NCBI GenBank assembly: GCA_026119855.1
Contig: JAOWBW010000364.1
Span: 868,001-932,000 of the forward strand
Direction of reading: 5' to 3'
Source: Campanula takesimana
Taxonomy: Eukaryota; Streptophyta; Magnoliopsida; Asterales; Campanulaceae
Length of the DNA: 64,000 nucleotides
The first letter of the stretch is position 1. The number at the start of each line of letters is the position of its first letter. Shown piece after piece: positions 1-11,506 of the stretch. Below the pieces are notes generated by a model that worked only from the letters and a program-made list of their open reading frames with translations, ran no database searches and was not told where the DNA came from. The position numbers were made by a program, and so were the translations under genes.

Positions 1-850
1 TTTCTGCTCTGCACTGTCTTCAGGAGTGAGGTTGTATCCTAGGCCAAACAGACCTCTGTGGTCTATCTCCTTGACTAATTCTATAGGTCATTAAAGGTTC
101 TTACCTTTACCTAGCACCGATATGAAACCCATGTTTCTATGTATCTTAACAACAAGCAATATTTTATCAGATGTCTAGGTAAGGTCAACCGTGCAAATTT
201 GATGTGTAACTATCTCAAACCCACTAAACAGTCTGTAATCTTCATCATGTTGAATCTGCAACACCTTCATATCTTTCATATCTGTACCTTGAGCTGTTAC
301 CAAGTCGCTGTAGATGATTGTTACTTCATTTTGACTGGAACTTCACACACTGATGCAAGGATGAGGGGACGGCACCAGACTTGTGGAGCCTTAGCGTCCC
401 CAATAGATAGGTAAAGGTGGATGGGATGTCGATCACTTAGAATTCTATAAGCAAAATCTGGGTACCAGCAATAATGGGCAGAGTAACGACTCCCAACACT
501 GATCTACAAGTTGAATCGTAGTGTTTAATGGTATGCTTGGATGGCCTTAAGTCACTTGCGCTAATACCAACCACGTCCATCATCCGTGATGGCATGATAT
601 TGATTGCTGAACCATTATCCACGAACACACGAGGAATCTTCTTCACATCTACTTCTATGATGATGTGCAGGGGCTCATTGTGGTCAACCCTAAACATTAG
701 TATATCCAGTTTTGAGAATGTGATGATATTCCCAAAGTGAATGTTCCCAATCATGTGTGTGACATTTTTTGGAGATGTATCATATGCAACCATAGTAGCG
801 GCTAGGTTCTTATTGAGCATTAGGTGATGAGAAAGAAATGAAGTGAGCAA
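1..850 (-). pseudogene. Retropepsin-like protease and GLGY region of element L
   Basis: The 437-850 reading frame carries MIGNIHFGN, RVFVDNGSAINIMPSRMM and GYDSTCRSVLG. These match the protease of element E (MIGHIHFGN, RVLVDGGSALNLMPSRIM, GYDSTARTVMG). The catalytic D-G-G/S motif reads D-N-G-S here. Downstream, positions 60-1 read GLFGLGYNLTPED, matching E's FGLGYEPSRED, a G-patch-like segment between protease and RT. The stretch 61-436 is too decayed to read in one frame. It would act as the polyprotein-processing protease in an intact Tat element; here it is a fossil. Confidence 0.75.
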
Positions 851-1309
851 GTACCAGAGAGATATGTGCTTGGGTTTGTTTCAGTTAGGTAAGGATAGGG
901 TCCTCCTTCTCGAGATCGGTTTGTTCAAGCTCTTTGCCAAATATTTTCTTAGCACCTTTGGGGTCAGACTAATAAACTTGTCTGGATCTTGTAAGCATGT
1001 TAAACACCGCTTGCGTGTCATTTCGGGATAACATAGTGTCTATTCTTGTAGCCTCCACATGCATCTCGGCTAGAGAGTGCGGCGGGATATCAGATTGATC
1101 GGAATCATGCCCTTCTAGAAAAGACGTTTCCCTAAATAAATCTTCTAAAGATAGCATGTAACAAGAAAAGTCACTATCATTAATAGAATTTGGAGAACAA
1201 ACTTACTCATCATTATGTGCCTTGTAGTCTACCATAACAAGCTCGGTCAGATCAGGGAGGGCTTCCTCTATCTCTATATTAATTAAAGCATTTCTAGGGT
1301 CCTTTATGA

Positions 1310-2106
1310 AACCATCATGAATCAGCCTCTGAACAACCTTCTTCAATGGGAAGCATTCCTAGGTAGTATGACAGGTAACCTTGTGGTAGTGGTAGAACAT
1401 CTCCAAATCGTATCCCATGCGAAGTACACGGTTTTCTGGATGCTTAAGCAGATCCTTCTTTACCAGAACCTTGAGCACATCCGCCATTGTCAGACCTAGC
1501 TTCTTGAAAACATCGGCAAGCTCTAGTATATCAATTTGATTGTTACTATTCTCTGACTTGTTTGCATCCCTAACAATGATCTTCCTCGGGTATCCTACAC
1601 ATTATCGTTGACAAGCTTTTGAACCGCCTTCTTTAAAGCAAAGCACTCGTCGTTGGTATGTCAGGTGATGTTACGATAATGGCAGAACTTCATTAAGTCA
1701 TTCTCTGGATGGGATTGGTAACCTTGTAGTAGCTTAAGCAGCCCTATTCTTGACAAACCATGATATAAAAAGCTCATGTCTACTTGCAATTGTCAGAAAG
1801 CATCAACCATCTCAAGAATACCGATCTCGTTACCACCAATATCGACCATGTTTAAACCACCATTTTCGGGAAGGGGATTTCTACCGTATTCAGCCCCTTA
1901 TGCTTCTCAATCTTGCGTTCGGTGGCCAACCTTTGAATCGCACTCTTTAATTGCAGACAATTATCGGTTGTGTGGACAATGTACTTGTGATACTTGAAGA
2001 ATTTGGAAGCATCAAGGTCTGTCCTCTTGACTACGGGTTCATAATTCTCTAGTGGCTTGATCAAGCCCTTCTTCATCAGAACATCAAACACTCGGCCAAT
2101 GGTCAT
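1310..2106 (-). pseudogene. Three tandem zinc-knuckle-like gag modules of element L
   Basis: Reading the minus strand gives three related modules about 300 bp apart. About 2030-1930 reads FFKYHKYIVHTTDNC followed by LKSAIQRL. About 1720-1640 reads FCHYRNIT, stop, HTNDECFALKKAVQKL. About 1430-1330 reads FYHYHKVTCHTT, stop, ECFPLKKVVQRL. The consensus is Y-H-x(n)-H-T-x3-C-F-x-L-K-x2-V-Q-x-L, the same as the single knuckle region of the Tat elements here (E: CGYHQYSGHTTEEC). Each copy has lost cysteines or gained a stop. Role: RNA binding by gag. Triplication is the odd point. Confidence 0.65.
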
Positions 2107-2192
2107 GCCGAAATCGTCAATGTGATCCTTTTCTCGTTCCGGTGGGTGACTATCACTTCCGTTTGTAACAACTTGGACATCAAACGGGGAAC

Positions 2193-2493
2193 TGTTGGGT
2201 ATGCATATTACAAACCACTCCTATTACTTAATTTGATTGATCACATGACCAAATTTTATCTTTTATGGACTTTAGGATATATTGTAAGATGTTTTATACT
2301 TCATTTAGTTAAGTCCATTTTTAGATTGTCTAGGCTTGTGAAGATTGACTCCTCAAATTTTGAAGAAAATTGTCTAAAACCTGCCTCAAAGTGACCACAC
2401 TTCAATCAGTTGGATCACAAGTGACCACACTTTGAACAGTCACAAGTGACCACACTTTGAAGAGTCACTGGTGACCGCACCTTACTGACCTAT
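2193..2493 (+). repeat. H2: 5' portion of an H-family copia LTR, cut by K
   Basis: It starts TGTTGGGTATGC and follows the beginning of the H LTR (read from 49596 downward) through the shared block ACTTTAGGATATATTGTAAG. From about 2394 it holds three imperfect copies of a word containing AGTGACCACACTTTGAA. It stops where K's TGTTAGC end begins at 2494. The rest of this LTR is not in the window, presumably on the far side of K. Confidence 0.7.
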
Positions 2494-3917
2494 TGTTAGC
2501 TAAAAATGAGGGCTTAGTTTATAAAACTGCAAGTGCACGGGTTTTTGTAATATAGTAATGTGCAAGTACGGGTCGATCCCACGGAGACAATGTTACCTAT
2601 GAAAATATTTGCTTTTAATGGAAAAATAGTAAAATGAAATGATTGGGGGGTATAATTTGTTTGTCACTTATCTAGAAAGGATTGCAAATTACTCTAACTT
2701 TAGATTAAAACTCTTATGATGAAGAAATTCTCGGAAATGGAATTCAAACAACATGAATTAAGAATATATTCATGCTCTATAGATTAAAGTTTCATTTTAA
2801 AATCAAGGATGATACACTAGGTTGTGTCAACTTCTTATGACCAATGCTTGAAACACACGTATCTTAATACTAAAACGGCCTTTCTCTCGATGGTTCCGTT
2901 CATTAGTAAAAACCCATTAAGTTCATGAAAATCCACGTACTTTCCACTCAAGGAACATCCCTAGGCCATTAATCTACTCTCGTGATTAATAGAAACCCAG
3001 TTACTTCATATAGTTCCGCTAATCGAGATTCACTGCTAGGTCTTTCTCTCGACTAACTAGAATTCATACAAACAAGGACGTCATCATGGTCATAGGCGTT
3101 TAGTTACGATATGAAGAAATTGTTTTAAGATGAAGAGAATAAAAGAAAGCATGAATAAAGATGAACACATGAGGTTGAATTTCCAACCCCAAGAATATTG
3201 GGGATTACTCACAAGCTATCATTAAAACTACAAAGATTAATTGTAAATAAGACATAAAATTGAATAGAGAAGAAATATTTTATTCACAGCGATTGTAGAA
3301 AGGACAAGGAATGAAAGGAAACCTCAAATAATTTAATTTCTTCACTTCAGAAATTTTACTCAAGAACACCTATTGATCTTACAAAATGGAGAACAATGAT
3401 GTTAAGAAAATGTAAATTTGCTAGAGTATTATTACAATAATTTTTGGATGCCTAGACTACTGAATTATAGTCCTTTATATAGGCCTTGGATCAAGATATG
3501 TGCTCATTCCCGGATGGCTTGTTGAAGGGGTCTCCATTTGAAAAGGTACCTTTTGGCTGGAAACAGGGGATGCTAGGCCGAGTCAAGGGTGGTGCTTGGC
3601 CGAGCAAGCCTTTGAAAATATTTTTTTTCCATTCTGTCGCCTATGCTCGGCCGAGTCACCTGCTAGTCTGCTCTTATTTCTCAATTTTCTTGTTCCAAGT
3701 GATTTGTTTTTCACCCATTTGTTTCTCCCTCTTCCATAGTCGTGTCTAAAGTCCATAATAATGCTCCAAAAACCTATATCATCCATAAAACTATACCGCC
3801 AAGCATATTATCCGTGTATTTAAACAAAATGAAATAAATTAAGCTAAATATTTACTAAAATAAAGTAAAAAGACAATATTTTTGGACCCTAAATGACTAT
3901 AAAATAGTCATTGATCA
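2494..3917 (-). repeat. 3' LTR of element K
   Basis: Read on the minus strand it begins TGATCAATGAC just after the polypurine tract and ends TAGCTAACA. A TATA box (CCTATATAAAGG) lies near 3478. Between about 3540 and 3665, upstream of that TATA box, there are repeated GGCCGAG words. Near the end is the block GGGATCGACCCGTACTTGCA (about 2580-2560), which I associate with Athila-like elements. The partner LTR is not in the window, so the ends rest on TG/CA and the PPT only. Confidence 0.6.
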
Positions 3918-3931
3918 ACTCCCCCACACTT
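3918..3931 (-). other. Polypurine tract of K
   Basis: Minus-strand AAGTGTGGGGGAGT abuts the LTR start TGATCAATG. This is the plus-strand DNA priming site expected in a Ty3/gypsy element. Confidence 0.65.
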
Positions 3932-5381
3932 AAACCTTGCTAGTCCTCGAGCAAGTTAGAGATTTGGACCAAAAGGGAAGAGAAGAGTAAATGACCATAA
4001 AATGAAATTAAAGAAGAAAGAATCATAATGCTCTTCTTAGAATAGAGGATTGCCTTAGAAAACATTCTTCCTACCTATTTTTCTGTCCCTTCTATAACTC
4101 AAGAATTTTGCGAAACAGAACCTAGGATTATTTTGGAAAATAGATAGAAAATTATAAGTTTAATATATCATGAATAAAATTTTATCAAGTATAAGCATAT
4201 GGAAATAACCAAATGTATTTTCGGATCATAAGTATGGTTTGAAATAAATTCACTCTTTAGAGGTCTTTGTGAAGAAAATGATCCATGCTTGAAATTCATC
4301 ATTAAACAATGACTTTTATTCTATAACAAAGATACTCATAAGTTGTTATGCACCTTGAATCACAAAAATGGGAGCGGAGGATGACAGCGGAAAAAGGCTA
4401 GAGATTATTATATTTGAACGCGGCAATTGAGTTTGTTGTTTTAAAATGTCCCACTTTATAATGATTTATTCATTTAGATATTCGAGTGGACAATTCACAA
4501 GAAGTTTAAGTTAATTAATAGTCTTGAAAGTGGAAATGGAAATATGATTTTAAGTGAAGGTTTGTAATTCGGAAAATGCATAACAATCATTCATATCTTA
4601 AAAGGAATAAAAATAAAGTCTTTGTGATGCATAAACAAGAATGATTTCAAATTTTTCACTAGTAAATGTAACCTAACTTAAATGATCCAAAAATTCATTA
4701 ATAAAAGTAATGCTTGTACTTAATAAAGTTTAAAAATTCTATATTAATATTTAGAATTTAGAATTATGGCCAATATATTCGTAACTTCTTTTTTATCAAT
4801 TTTCTCAAAGGATAAAAATTTATAAAGAAATAGATAGGAGAAATTTTGATGACGACAATTTTGATAAAGATTATGTCAACATAAGAGAGCATTGGTTTTT
4901 CTTTTTTTTTTTCAAAATAGGGAACATTTAAGTGGATAAAAATATAAAAGAGATACTACCCCCCCCCACACTTAAAGCAAACATTGTCCTCAATGTGTCG
5001 AAATAGGACAACTTAAAAAAAATGAGGGTGGAGGAAATAGACTTGTTGAAAATATTGGTGAAGAAGTTGGGTATAAAAAAATCTTTGGGGTTTGAGAGAG
5101 AGAGAGAGAGAGAGAGAGAAGAAGGATAAGAAAACAAAACAACAATAAATAAATAAAAATTGAAATAATCCATCGGTTTCCATCCCGATGATGCTTGTTT
5201 AACGTCATTAGCTCAACGCCTCTCGGTCCTTGACTGGTACTTTTGAAAGATGGCCTGCTGATTGCCGTCTGTCCTTACATAATCGCCATTTCTTATCGTC
5301 TTTTGACGTATTTGATTGCCTATGATCAATGTATGCACACTATCCCGATGAATTCCCTTTTTTTTTTGGTGCTTTCTCTTT
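3932..5381 (-). other. K 3' non-coding region with a second purine tract and a GA microsatellite
   Basis: There is no coding sequence between the protease and the PPT. A second PPT-like tract (minus strand CTTTAAGTGTGGGGGG) lies at about 4975-4959 and resembles the functional tract 1 kb away. A (GA)n microsatellite spans about 5093-5119. Short open frames over it are artefacts of low complexity. Confidence 0.5.
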
Positions 5382-6085
5382 TTACTTTGAGTTTTCAATT
5401 TTTTCGTTATATATCTCTTCCTCATCATCGTCATGTAGCAAACGTTTCCAATCTACATTCTTTTCTTTGGCTCTCGATTCTTTCATTTCTTTGGTATATT
5501 TTTCATAATTATCAAGACTATCCATATGATCAAGGATGTTGACTTTTTGACAGGGACTTTCTAGGTTTGAAGTAGACATCCTAAATTTAACCTTCTTATC
5601 CCCAATGTTTAAGGAAAGAAAACCGCTTTTTGCATCAATTCTAGCCCCAGCCGTAGCAAGAAAAGGCGTTCCTAAAATAACCAAAATTTCATGGTTTTCT
5701 TCCATTTCTAAAACAACAAGGTTAATAGGGATTGTTAGCTTCCCTATATGACAGGAGATATTTTCCATTATACCTATTAGATGTCTTGTAGAACGGTCCG
5801 CCAATTGTAAAGAAATGTTGGTGGGTTTAAGTTCCCCCACACCAAGTTTTTACTTACCGATAGCGGTATAAGACTAATACTAGCTCCGAGGTCAATCATT
5901 GCATTATACACATTATACTTACCGATGCTACAAGGGATAGAAAAAATTCCCGAATCTTTATGTTTTGGAGGAATTTTGCTTTGTAAAATGGCACTAACAT
6001 CTTCCGCTAAAACAACGGTTTCAATTTCTTCTAGTTTCCTCTTATTCGAAAGAACTTCTTTTAAAATTTTTGTATAAGAGGGCAT
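5382..6085 (-). pseudogene. Athila-like retropepsin of element K, frameshifted
   Basis: The first frame (6085-5850) has the catalytic context MIDLGASISLIPLSV. The second frame (from about 5845) continues GELKPTNISLQLADRS, then VVLEMEE, LVILGTPFLATAGARID and an acidic tail ending DDDEEEIYNEKIENSK. The frame breaks in an A-run near 5852-5848, a gain or loss of one or two bases. The protein would process gag. It ends in its own stop rather than running into RT, so K looks like a gag-pro element that relied on another element's pol (inference). Confidence 0.8.
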
Positions 6086-6803
6086 TTGTTTTAAAACATC
6101 TACAAAAGGAATATTTATATAAATAGATTTTAAAACTTCTAAAAATTTTGAAAATTGTTAGTAAAGATTTGCCCTTACCAACCTTTGAGGGTATGGTATT
6201 GGCGGATCAAAGTTTCTAGAGTTTTTGGGAGATTCCGTTCCCTTTTCAACCTCTTCATTAGTCTCAACCATTGGTGGGGTTGGACTATGGTTCTTTTCAC
6301 TAAGGTTTTCTACTTCTCCTCTCAGACTAGTTAATGCATTAGAATGCTCATTAGGCCTTTGCGATTGACCGGGAAGGCTCCCTTATGGTCTATATGAAGT
6401 GTTGGCTTGTTGAGCTTGTTGATTTTCAAGCATTTTATTGTGCGCAGCTAAGTTATCTAACCTAGCGTTTAACAATTAAATTTTTTTCCTAAATTCATTG
6501 TTGATCTTATCTTGAGCATTTTTATTTTCCACAATAAAGTCAATCAAAAGATCTAACTTAGACTTAAGGGGAGGGAAAGTATTAGTATTATTGAAATTCT
6601 TTTATGTGAATCCCGATGGTTGTGAAGAAGGTTGTGGGTTTAAAACACTGTTACTCTTATAGGAAAAATTCGGGTGATTTTTCCATTCCGGGTTGTATGT
6701 GTTTGAATACATACCCCCATTTTTCCCATAAGAGTTAACAAAATTTACTTGATCACTAGAAGTAGTGTCAAGTAAGTCACAACTTTTGGTACTATGTGAG
6801 TTA
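6086..6803 (-). pseudogene. gag C-terminus of element K, truncated by F
   Basis: The frame 6803-6602 begins with NSHSTKSC, the second half of a CCHC knuckle (HX4C), followed by SNTYNPEWKNHPNFSYKSN, a hallmark of Athila-type gag. The upstream half of the knuckle and the rest of gag were separated by insertion of F at 6804. Residues read upstream of 6803 in the same frame belong to F's LTR. Stretch 6601-6086 is degraded gag/spacer with Q/N-rich coding traces. Confidence 0.7.
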
Positions 6804-7511
6804 TGTTGGTGTGTATGCCCTAGGCACGTTGTTTGAACGATTAATGTTATCATTTGATTTAAGCTTTAATAAAGATATTAAATGTTTGATTATTATATCT
6901 TTTAGATGTTTATTATAATAATCCCCGTCCCTGATAATTATTATTAATTATTAGTATAAGTTTAATAGAAAATCATATGATGATTATGTGTATGGGATAC
7001 AATTAGACTTATGAGTATTTGTTGGAGAACAAATACTGGACTGACCTCTATGAGATTTATGCCATGGTCACAATGTCATAATTAAGTCTCATATAGTTAT
7101 ATCACTGGAATCTCTAGACCTGAGGTTATTACAGTCTTCCACATGATGAACATTATGTTTGACACATTCAAACGTTACCGTTAACCAGGTAGCTATGAAG
7201 AATGTGATTGGCATAATCAAAATCATGTAGGGAAGGGTAATAAGCCAAGAAGGGATTTTTTCCTCGTCAAGATAGATGTCAAGCTTTGGCCACTCGATGA
7301 ATGGTATTGATGAAATGCATGGCCATGCTCAAATGAATTGATTGGATCAATGTCATTTGTATTATAAATACATTCGGGATTGAGAAAGCATTAAACAAAG
7401 GTAAGTTGACCATTGACCATGGCTTACGTTCAATAGATATCATGTAACAACGAGATTGTGTTATGTTCTATTTAGGAAACTTTGGATTTCAAAGTTATAC
7501 TAATTGGGTAG
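6804..7511 (+). repeat. F LTR, part 1 of 3
   Basis: It starts TGTTGGTGTGTATGCCCTAG and aligns along its length with the reverse complement of the solo LTR at 56619-57995 (shared blocks include ATCATATGATGATTAT and CTTCCACATGATGAACATTA). It is interrupted at 7511 by element A, whose target-site duplication GGTAG is 7507-7511. It resumes at 30414. Confidence 0.85.
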
Positions 7512-8607
7512 TGTTAGTACCCGATCTGAAAATGAGTTTATTAGGGATTTCCCAAATATACAAGGACTTTATAGGAACTAGAAACCTTGCAAAGACTTGT
7601 GATGGATTCCCAAAATATAGCTCAACATTCTAGAACATCATAAAAATGGCCAAAATAGAGTTTCCATAAACCAGAATAAACCCTAACTTAAAAATCACGT
7701 CACACGTAGGACTTGGCCACGCGGCCACTTTCGACCTTGGCCATGCGGCCACTTTCGATCTTGGCCAGGCGACCACTTCCGCCCTTGGCCACGCAGCCAC
7801 TTCTGCCTCGGATGATCTCAGCCGTGAGATCTCTCTGCCAGTTTCCTATATAAGGCCTCCCTTACCTCATAATTGGAGATCCGAATTTTGGTCAATCATC
7901 CAAGTTTTGATCAATCTTAAGCATTTCAAGCATCCAAGAACACTCTCAAGAAACCCAAGAAGATCCAAGTTTATTTCTTGCCAACATAGGTAAGTTTTCT
8001 AACTTTTTCTTCATATTCTTGCCATGTTCTTAGTGTAGATCCATAATATTCATGTTCTTAACGTGTTTATTCATATGTTCTTCGTATTATTCATATGTTC
8101 ATAATATGTTCTTCGCATATTCTTCATGTTCATAGATTAAAACCTTATTTATGCCATATTTTGGGTTGCGATCTTCATGTTAACATGTTATTTCATAGCC
8201 GATGATGATCTAGGGTTCATCAACCCGAACATTATCTAGGAACTACTTCTAAACCCTAATCTTTAGGTAATTTCCCCATCATTATGAATGATCCCGATTC
8301 TTCTGCCTATTATAAATTCTTCTCGAACTACGCTAACTTGAGCTTCTCACATTGAGAGGAACATAGGCAATCTTCGGATTCTGTCTCTAAACACATTGCA
8401 CACAACATACACCGCATCATGATAGAAAGACCGATCATTCGGGCGATAGGAGTGATAACGCTTAATATTATTCTCTTATCGTAATTTGACCCCCGAACCC
8501 ATTAACATGCTTTTTCTCAATGTTTTGGCTATAATTAAAATGGCGTGGCGACTCTCATATTGTTAATGTTTCTATGAATATCTCAATTTTAAACATACGT
8601 ATTCACA
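7512..8607 (+). repeat. 5' LTR of element A (1096 bp)
   Basis: It starts TGTTAGTACCCGATC and ends CGTATTCACA. A run of four 24-bp units with TTGGCCACGCGGCCAC (about 7712-7807) precedes the TATA box CCTATATAAGGCC (near 7849). The 3' LTR has only three units, which accounts for the 24-bp length difference. A copy of hairpin motif II (CTACG...CATAG) is at 8328-8371. Confidence 0.9.
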
Positions 8608-8608
8608 G

Positions 8609-8626
8609 TGGCAACTTTGCTGGGGA
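8609..8626 (+). other. Primer-binding site of A (tRNA-Arg-like)
   Basis: TGGCAACTTTGCTGGGGA follows the LTR by one base. It differs at a few positions from E's TGGCGACTCCGCTGGGGA, the form used by Ogre/Tat elements and attributed to tRNA-Arg. Confidence 0.7.
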
Positions 8627-9109
8627 CTGCTTTGAATCTATTTCAAACTAAGTGGGTCTAACTTTCGTTATTATCATGATGTTCATTCTTATCTATCTTT
8701 CTCTCTCTCTCTCTTGCATTACATGCGTGCATGCAAACATCAAAACTTCTGTTTTTCTCCCTAAAAAGAATTAGTTTCTTGCCACACACTAACACTAGTC
8801 CGTGTCAGCACTGCACATAACCCTCATCACCCTCGGAGCATTCGATGTGAAGAAATTGGTGGTGCTCTTGTCGCCCTCTTTCAAGACACTCGTTTCCTCC
8901 ACTCACCGTGTACGCTTTGCGAGCGGTGGGAGCCTTTTATCCTACCCATGTCAACCCACACATAGAGATTAGGACACTCTTTGGACCAAACAATGAGGAT
9001 GTAAATAATGCAAAGCTTTTTGTCAAATAAAACGTGCATTGCATCTAGGAAAGCTCTAGGACCGTCCGAGGTCCATTGCTCATCCCTTAAACCATCTATA
9101 AAATCTCTT

Positions 9110-9444
9110 CATCTTGACCTATCTAGGTTACCTACCCATTACCTTTTGACCTCTTAGGTCTACCCTTGACCCAATAGGTCAACCATATCCGCCTTTGACC
9201 TCTTAGGTCAACCTTTGACCCCCTAGGTCAATCCAACCTTTGACCTCTTAGGTCTACCTTTGACCTCTTAGGTCAAACTTATCACCTTTGACCCCCTAGG
9301 TCAAACCTTGACCCCCTTGGTCAACCTTATCCGCCTTTGACCTCTTAGGTCAATCTTTGACCCCCTAGGTCAACCCAATCGCCTTCGACCTCTCAGGTCA
9401 ACCCTTGACCTCCTCTGTCAACCTTATCACCTTTTGACCTCTTA
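9110..9444 (+). repeat. TTGACC/GGTCAA array in the leader of A
   Basis: About a dozen tandem, imperfect copies of a unit reading TTTGACCTCTTAGGTCAACC. Each unit is an inverted repeat, TTGACC then GGTCAA, around CTCTTA or CCCCTA. TTGAC(C/T) is the core of the WRKY-bound W-box. The array is broken off by insertion of D at 9445; related words continue at about 12925-13030 on D's far side. Stretch 8627-9109 before it is leader sequence with nothing recognisable. Confidence 0.75.
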
Positions 9445-9729
9445 TGTCACGACCCAAAAACCCGTCTCTATTTTATTGATAAATAATAATTTATTTACTT
9501 ATTTATTTGATCTAAATATTTATGTGCGCATTTTATATATCATAATATTAATTTGTGCCTAGCATTATTTGGTTGATATTGTGTTTAGTGGGTAGTAGGG
9601 AATTTGGTTTGGGTTATGTGTTAGTAGTGAGGGGGCCTAAGTGTAACTTTTCAAATAATTTTTAACTACTCCCTCCCTACTCCTTCTCTTCTCCCTCACT
9701 CTCTTCCTCACCCTACTCCCTCATTTCCC

Positions 9730-9772
<43 letters not shown>

Positions 9773-11506
9773 AGCAAGAAAAGGTAAGTTTCTTCTCTCC
9801 CTTCTCTCTTCATTTTCTTCCTCTTCCTCTCATCTTCTCTTAATTCTCATTTTATCAAATGTGTTTAGATCGTCGATAGGATCGTAGGAAGCTAAAAATA
9901 TTTGAATTCCGTCGTCTTTGAGAAATTCCGGGTAAGTTGCTTTTCCCCCATTTTTATGCTAAATTGTTCATATCATGTTTATATAATGCTTGAGTTGTTA
10001 TACTTGATGTTTTAATGAGTTTGGAATTTATTTGGAATTTATTTTGGGTTTTTGGTTAAAAATGGTGATTTTGATGAATGTTGAGATTTGATCTTGGTTG
10101 TGGTTGATAAATGGTATTATTTAGGTCCCCTTTTAGGTTAATTGATGTTTGGGTACTTTGGGAATCTTGTTGGGAGTGTTGATTTTGGGTGTTGTGAAAT
10201 TGGTATGAAAATGGTATGGAATTGGAAAGAACCCAGCTGCTGGAAATCCCTCCCAGCCGTCGACCGAGCGCCCGCCCGCTCGGAGCCAGGCGCCCGCCTA
10301 CATCCCCTTTTCTAGCGGCCATACCTTCTGTTGGAATAAGCGCCCGCCCGCCCCCTTACAGGCGCCCGCCCGCTCCCTGTTGCAGAAATCTTCCTTTTTG
10401 CTTGGTTTAAGACTAATGGCTTACCTAGTTTAGTTTCATTCTTCTAATTAACCTAAGTTAACATCGTGGAACACTTTATTAATTGGAATTGACTCTTTTG
10501 TGAATAAATATGTTATGGAATTTGATTAAATATCATTTTGGAATGTGGTCCATCCTTGATGTGTTGTTTGGATTGGTTTACCTTCGTGGTAATTTATTTG
10601 GATTGATTCCCTACTTTGGAATCCTTAGTTGTTTATTTGAGCTAGTATTTTATTACTTAGCCCTTACTTGAATGTCCAGCTGGTATTGTGTGTGTGTTTG
10701 GGCGATGCCAAATATTATGATGGCACAGCCAAGTCCATTGTGATGTTGACCATTGTTTTGCCCCATTATTTCCCTCCTCCAGATTGGCCTTGGATGTGAG
10801 ATGAGCTAGCCCCTTTGTGAGCACGTAGCTATTGGTTTTGGGCTTTGACTGTGTGTCACTGTCCCCTTGTTATTGGTTCCGGTACCGGGGATTTCTCTTC
10901 AGCTTTCATGCTATTATGAAGATGATGATTTGTTGATTATTGAAGCTGCGCAGCAACCTTTATTTGGTTTATCGGTTTGGAAAATCTTGGCTAATATCCT
11001 TTGTTATGTGTTCATTTCTGCTGCTATCTGATATATGATAATTGCTATGTGTTATGTGATTTATTATTGATTATTGCATCATAGCATGTCTTGTAGTTGC
11101 ATTAGTAACTTATTGAGATTATCTCACCCCCTTTCTTTTTATCTTTGTTTTTCCTTAACCCCCCCCAGGACCAAGGAATTAGACTCGCTGATCACGAGGA
11201 CGTCGCGAGGGTTGAGCTTTTGGGGCAAGTGTATATTGGTGGGTTTACATTATATAAATGTGTAACTCTTTTGGGGATAGTTGTACCACACTTTGACGTC
11301 ACTAAGATTTGTATATTTTATTATTTTGTAGTGTGAGCTTATGGGGCTTACACTAGTACATTGTTGTTGTTAAATTGTTTTCCAAAACCTTGTGTTATCA
11401 TCTTTTGATATGAAATGAAATTTTTATCTCCGATATCTTGGTATTTTGATTAGTAAGTCGACGTCCAGCTCGCGATCTCGGACCCGCGGGGTTCGGGGTC
11501 GCGACA
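9445..11506 (+). repeat. 5' LTR of element D (2062 bp)
   Basis: It begins TGTCACGACCC and ends GGGGTCGCGACA, the same termini as the LTRs of C. It contains a (TC)n run at about 9732-9768 and a cluster of GCGCCCGCCCGC words at about 10270-10375. Overlapping open frames here are spurious. Confidence 0.85.

Larger units (their letters stand above)
1..2192 (-). mobile_element. Element L: decayed Tat-type (Ty3/gypsy) gag-pro remnant
   Basis: On the minus strand the order is zinc-knuckle-like gag segments, a NMLTRS segment (about 969-1010), an aspartic protease and a GLGY segment, which is the gag-pro order of the better preserved Tat element E further right. The remnant starts before the window and RT is not included. 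Many stops and frameshifts show that it is dead. Its right end is set by the start of an H-family LTR at 2193. Stretches 850-1310 and 2107-2192 hold only unrecognisable remnant sequence. Confidence 0.75.
2494..6803 (-). mobile_element. Element K: Athila-like gag-pro element, 5' end cut by F
   Basis: In the minus direction: gag C-terminus (6803-6602), degraded spacer, retropepsin (6085-5382), about 1.45 kb non-coding sequence, polypurine tract AAGTGTGGGGGAGT (3931-3918) and an LTR ending in CTAACA at 2494. The gag words SNTYNP-W-NHPNFS, the protease words LQLADRS and LGTPFLAT, and the AAGTGTGGGGG tract are typical of Athila-type Ty3/gypsy elements. No RT, RNase H or integrase is present between protease and PPT. 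F is inserted in gag at 6804, so the 5' half lies outside the window. Confidence 0.7.

Noticed and set aside
139..414. 91-codon plus-strand ORF at the left edge
   Set aside because: It is antisense to decayed L sequence, with no domain.
4928..5208. Hydrophobic serine/leucine-rich ORFs on the minus strand of K
   Set aside because: They arise from the GA/CT microsatellite and are not supported by any homologous element here.
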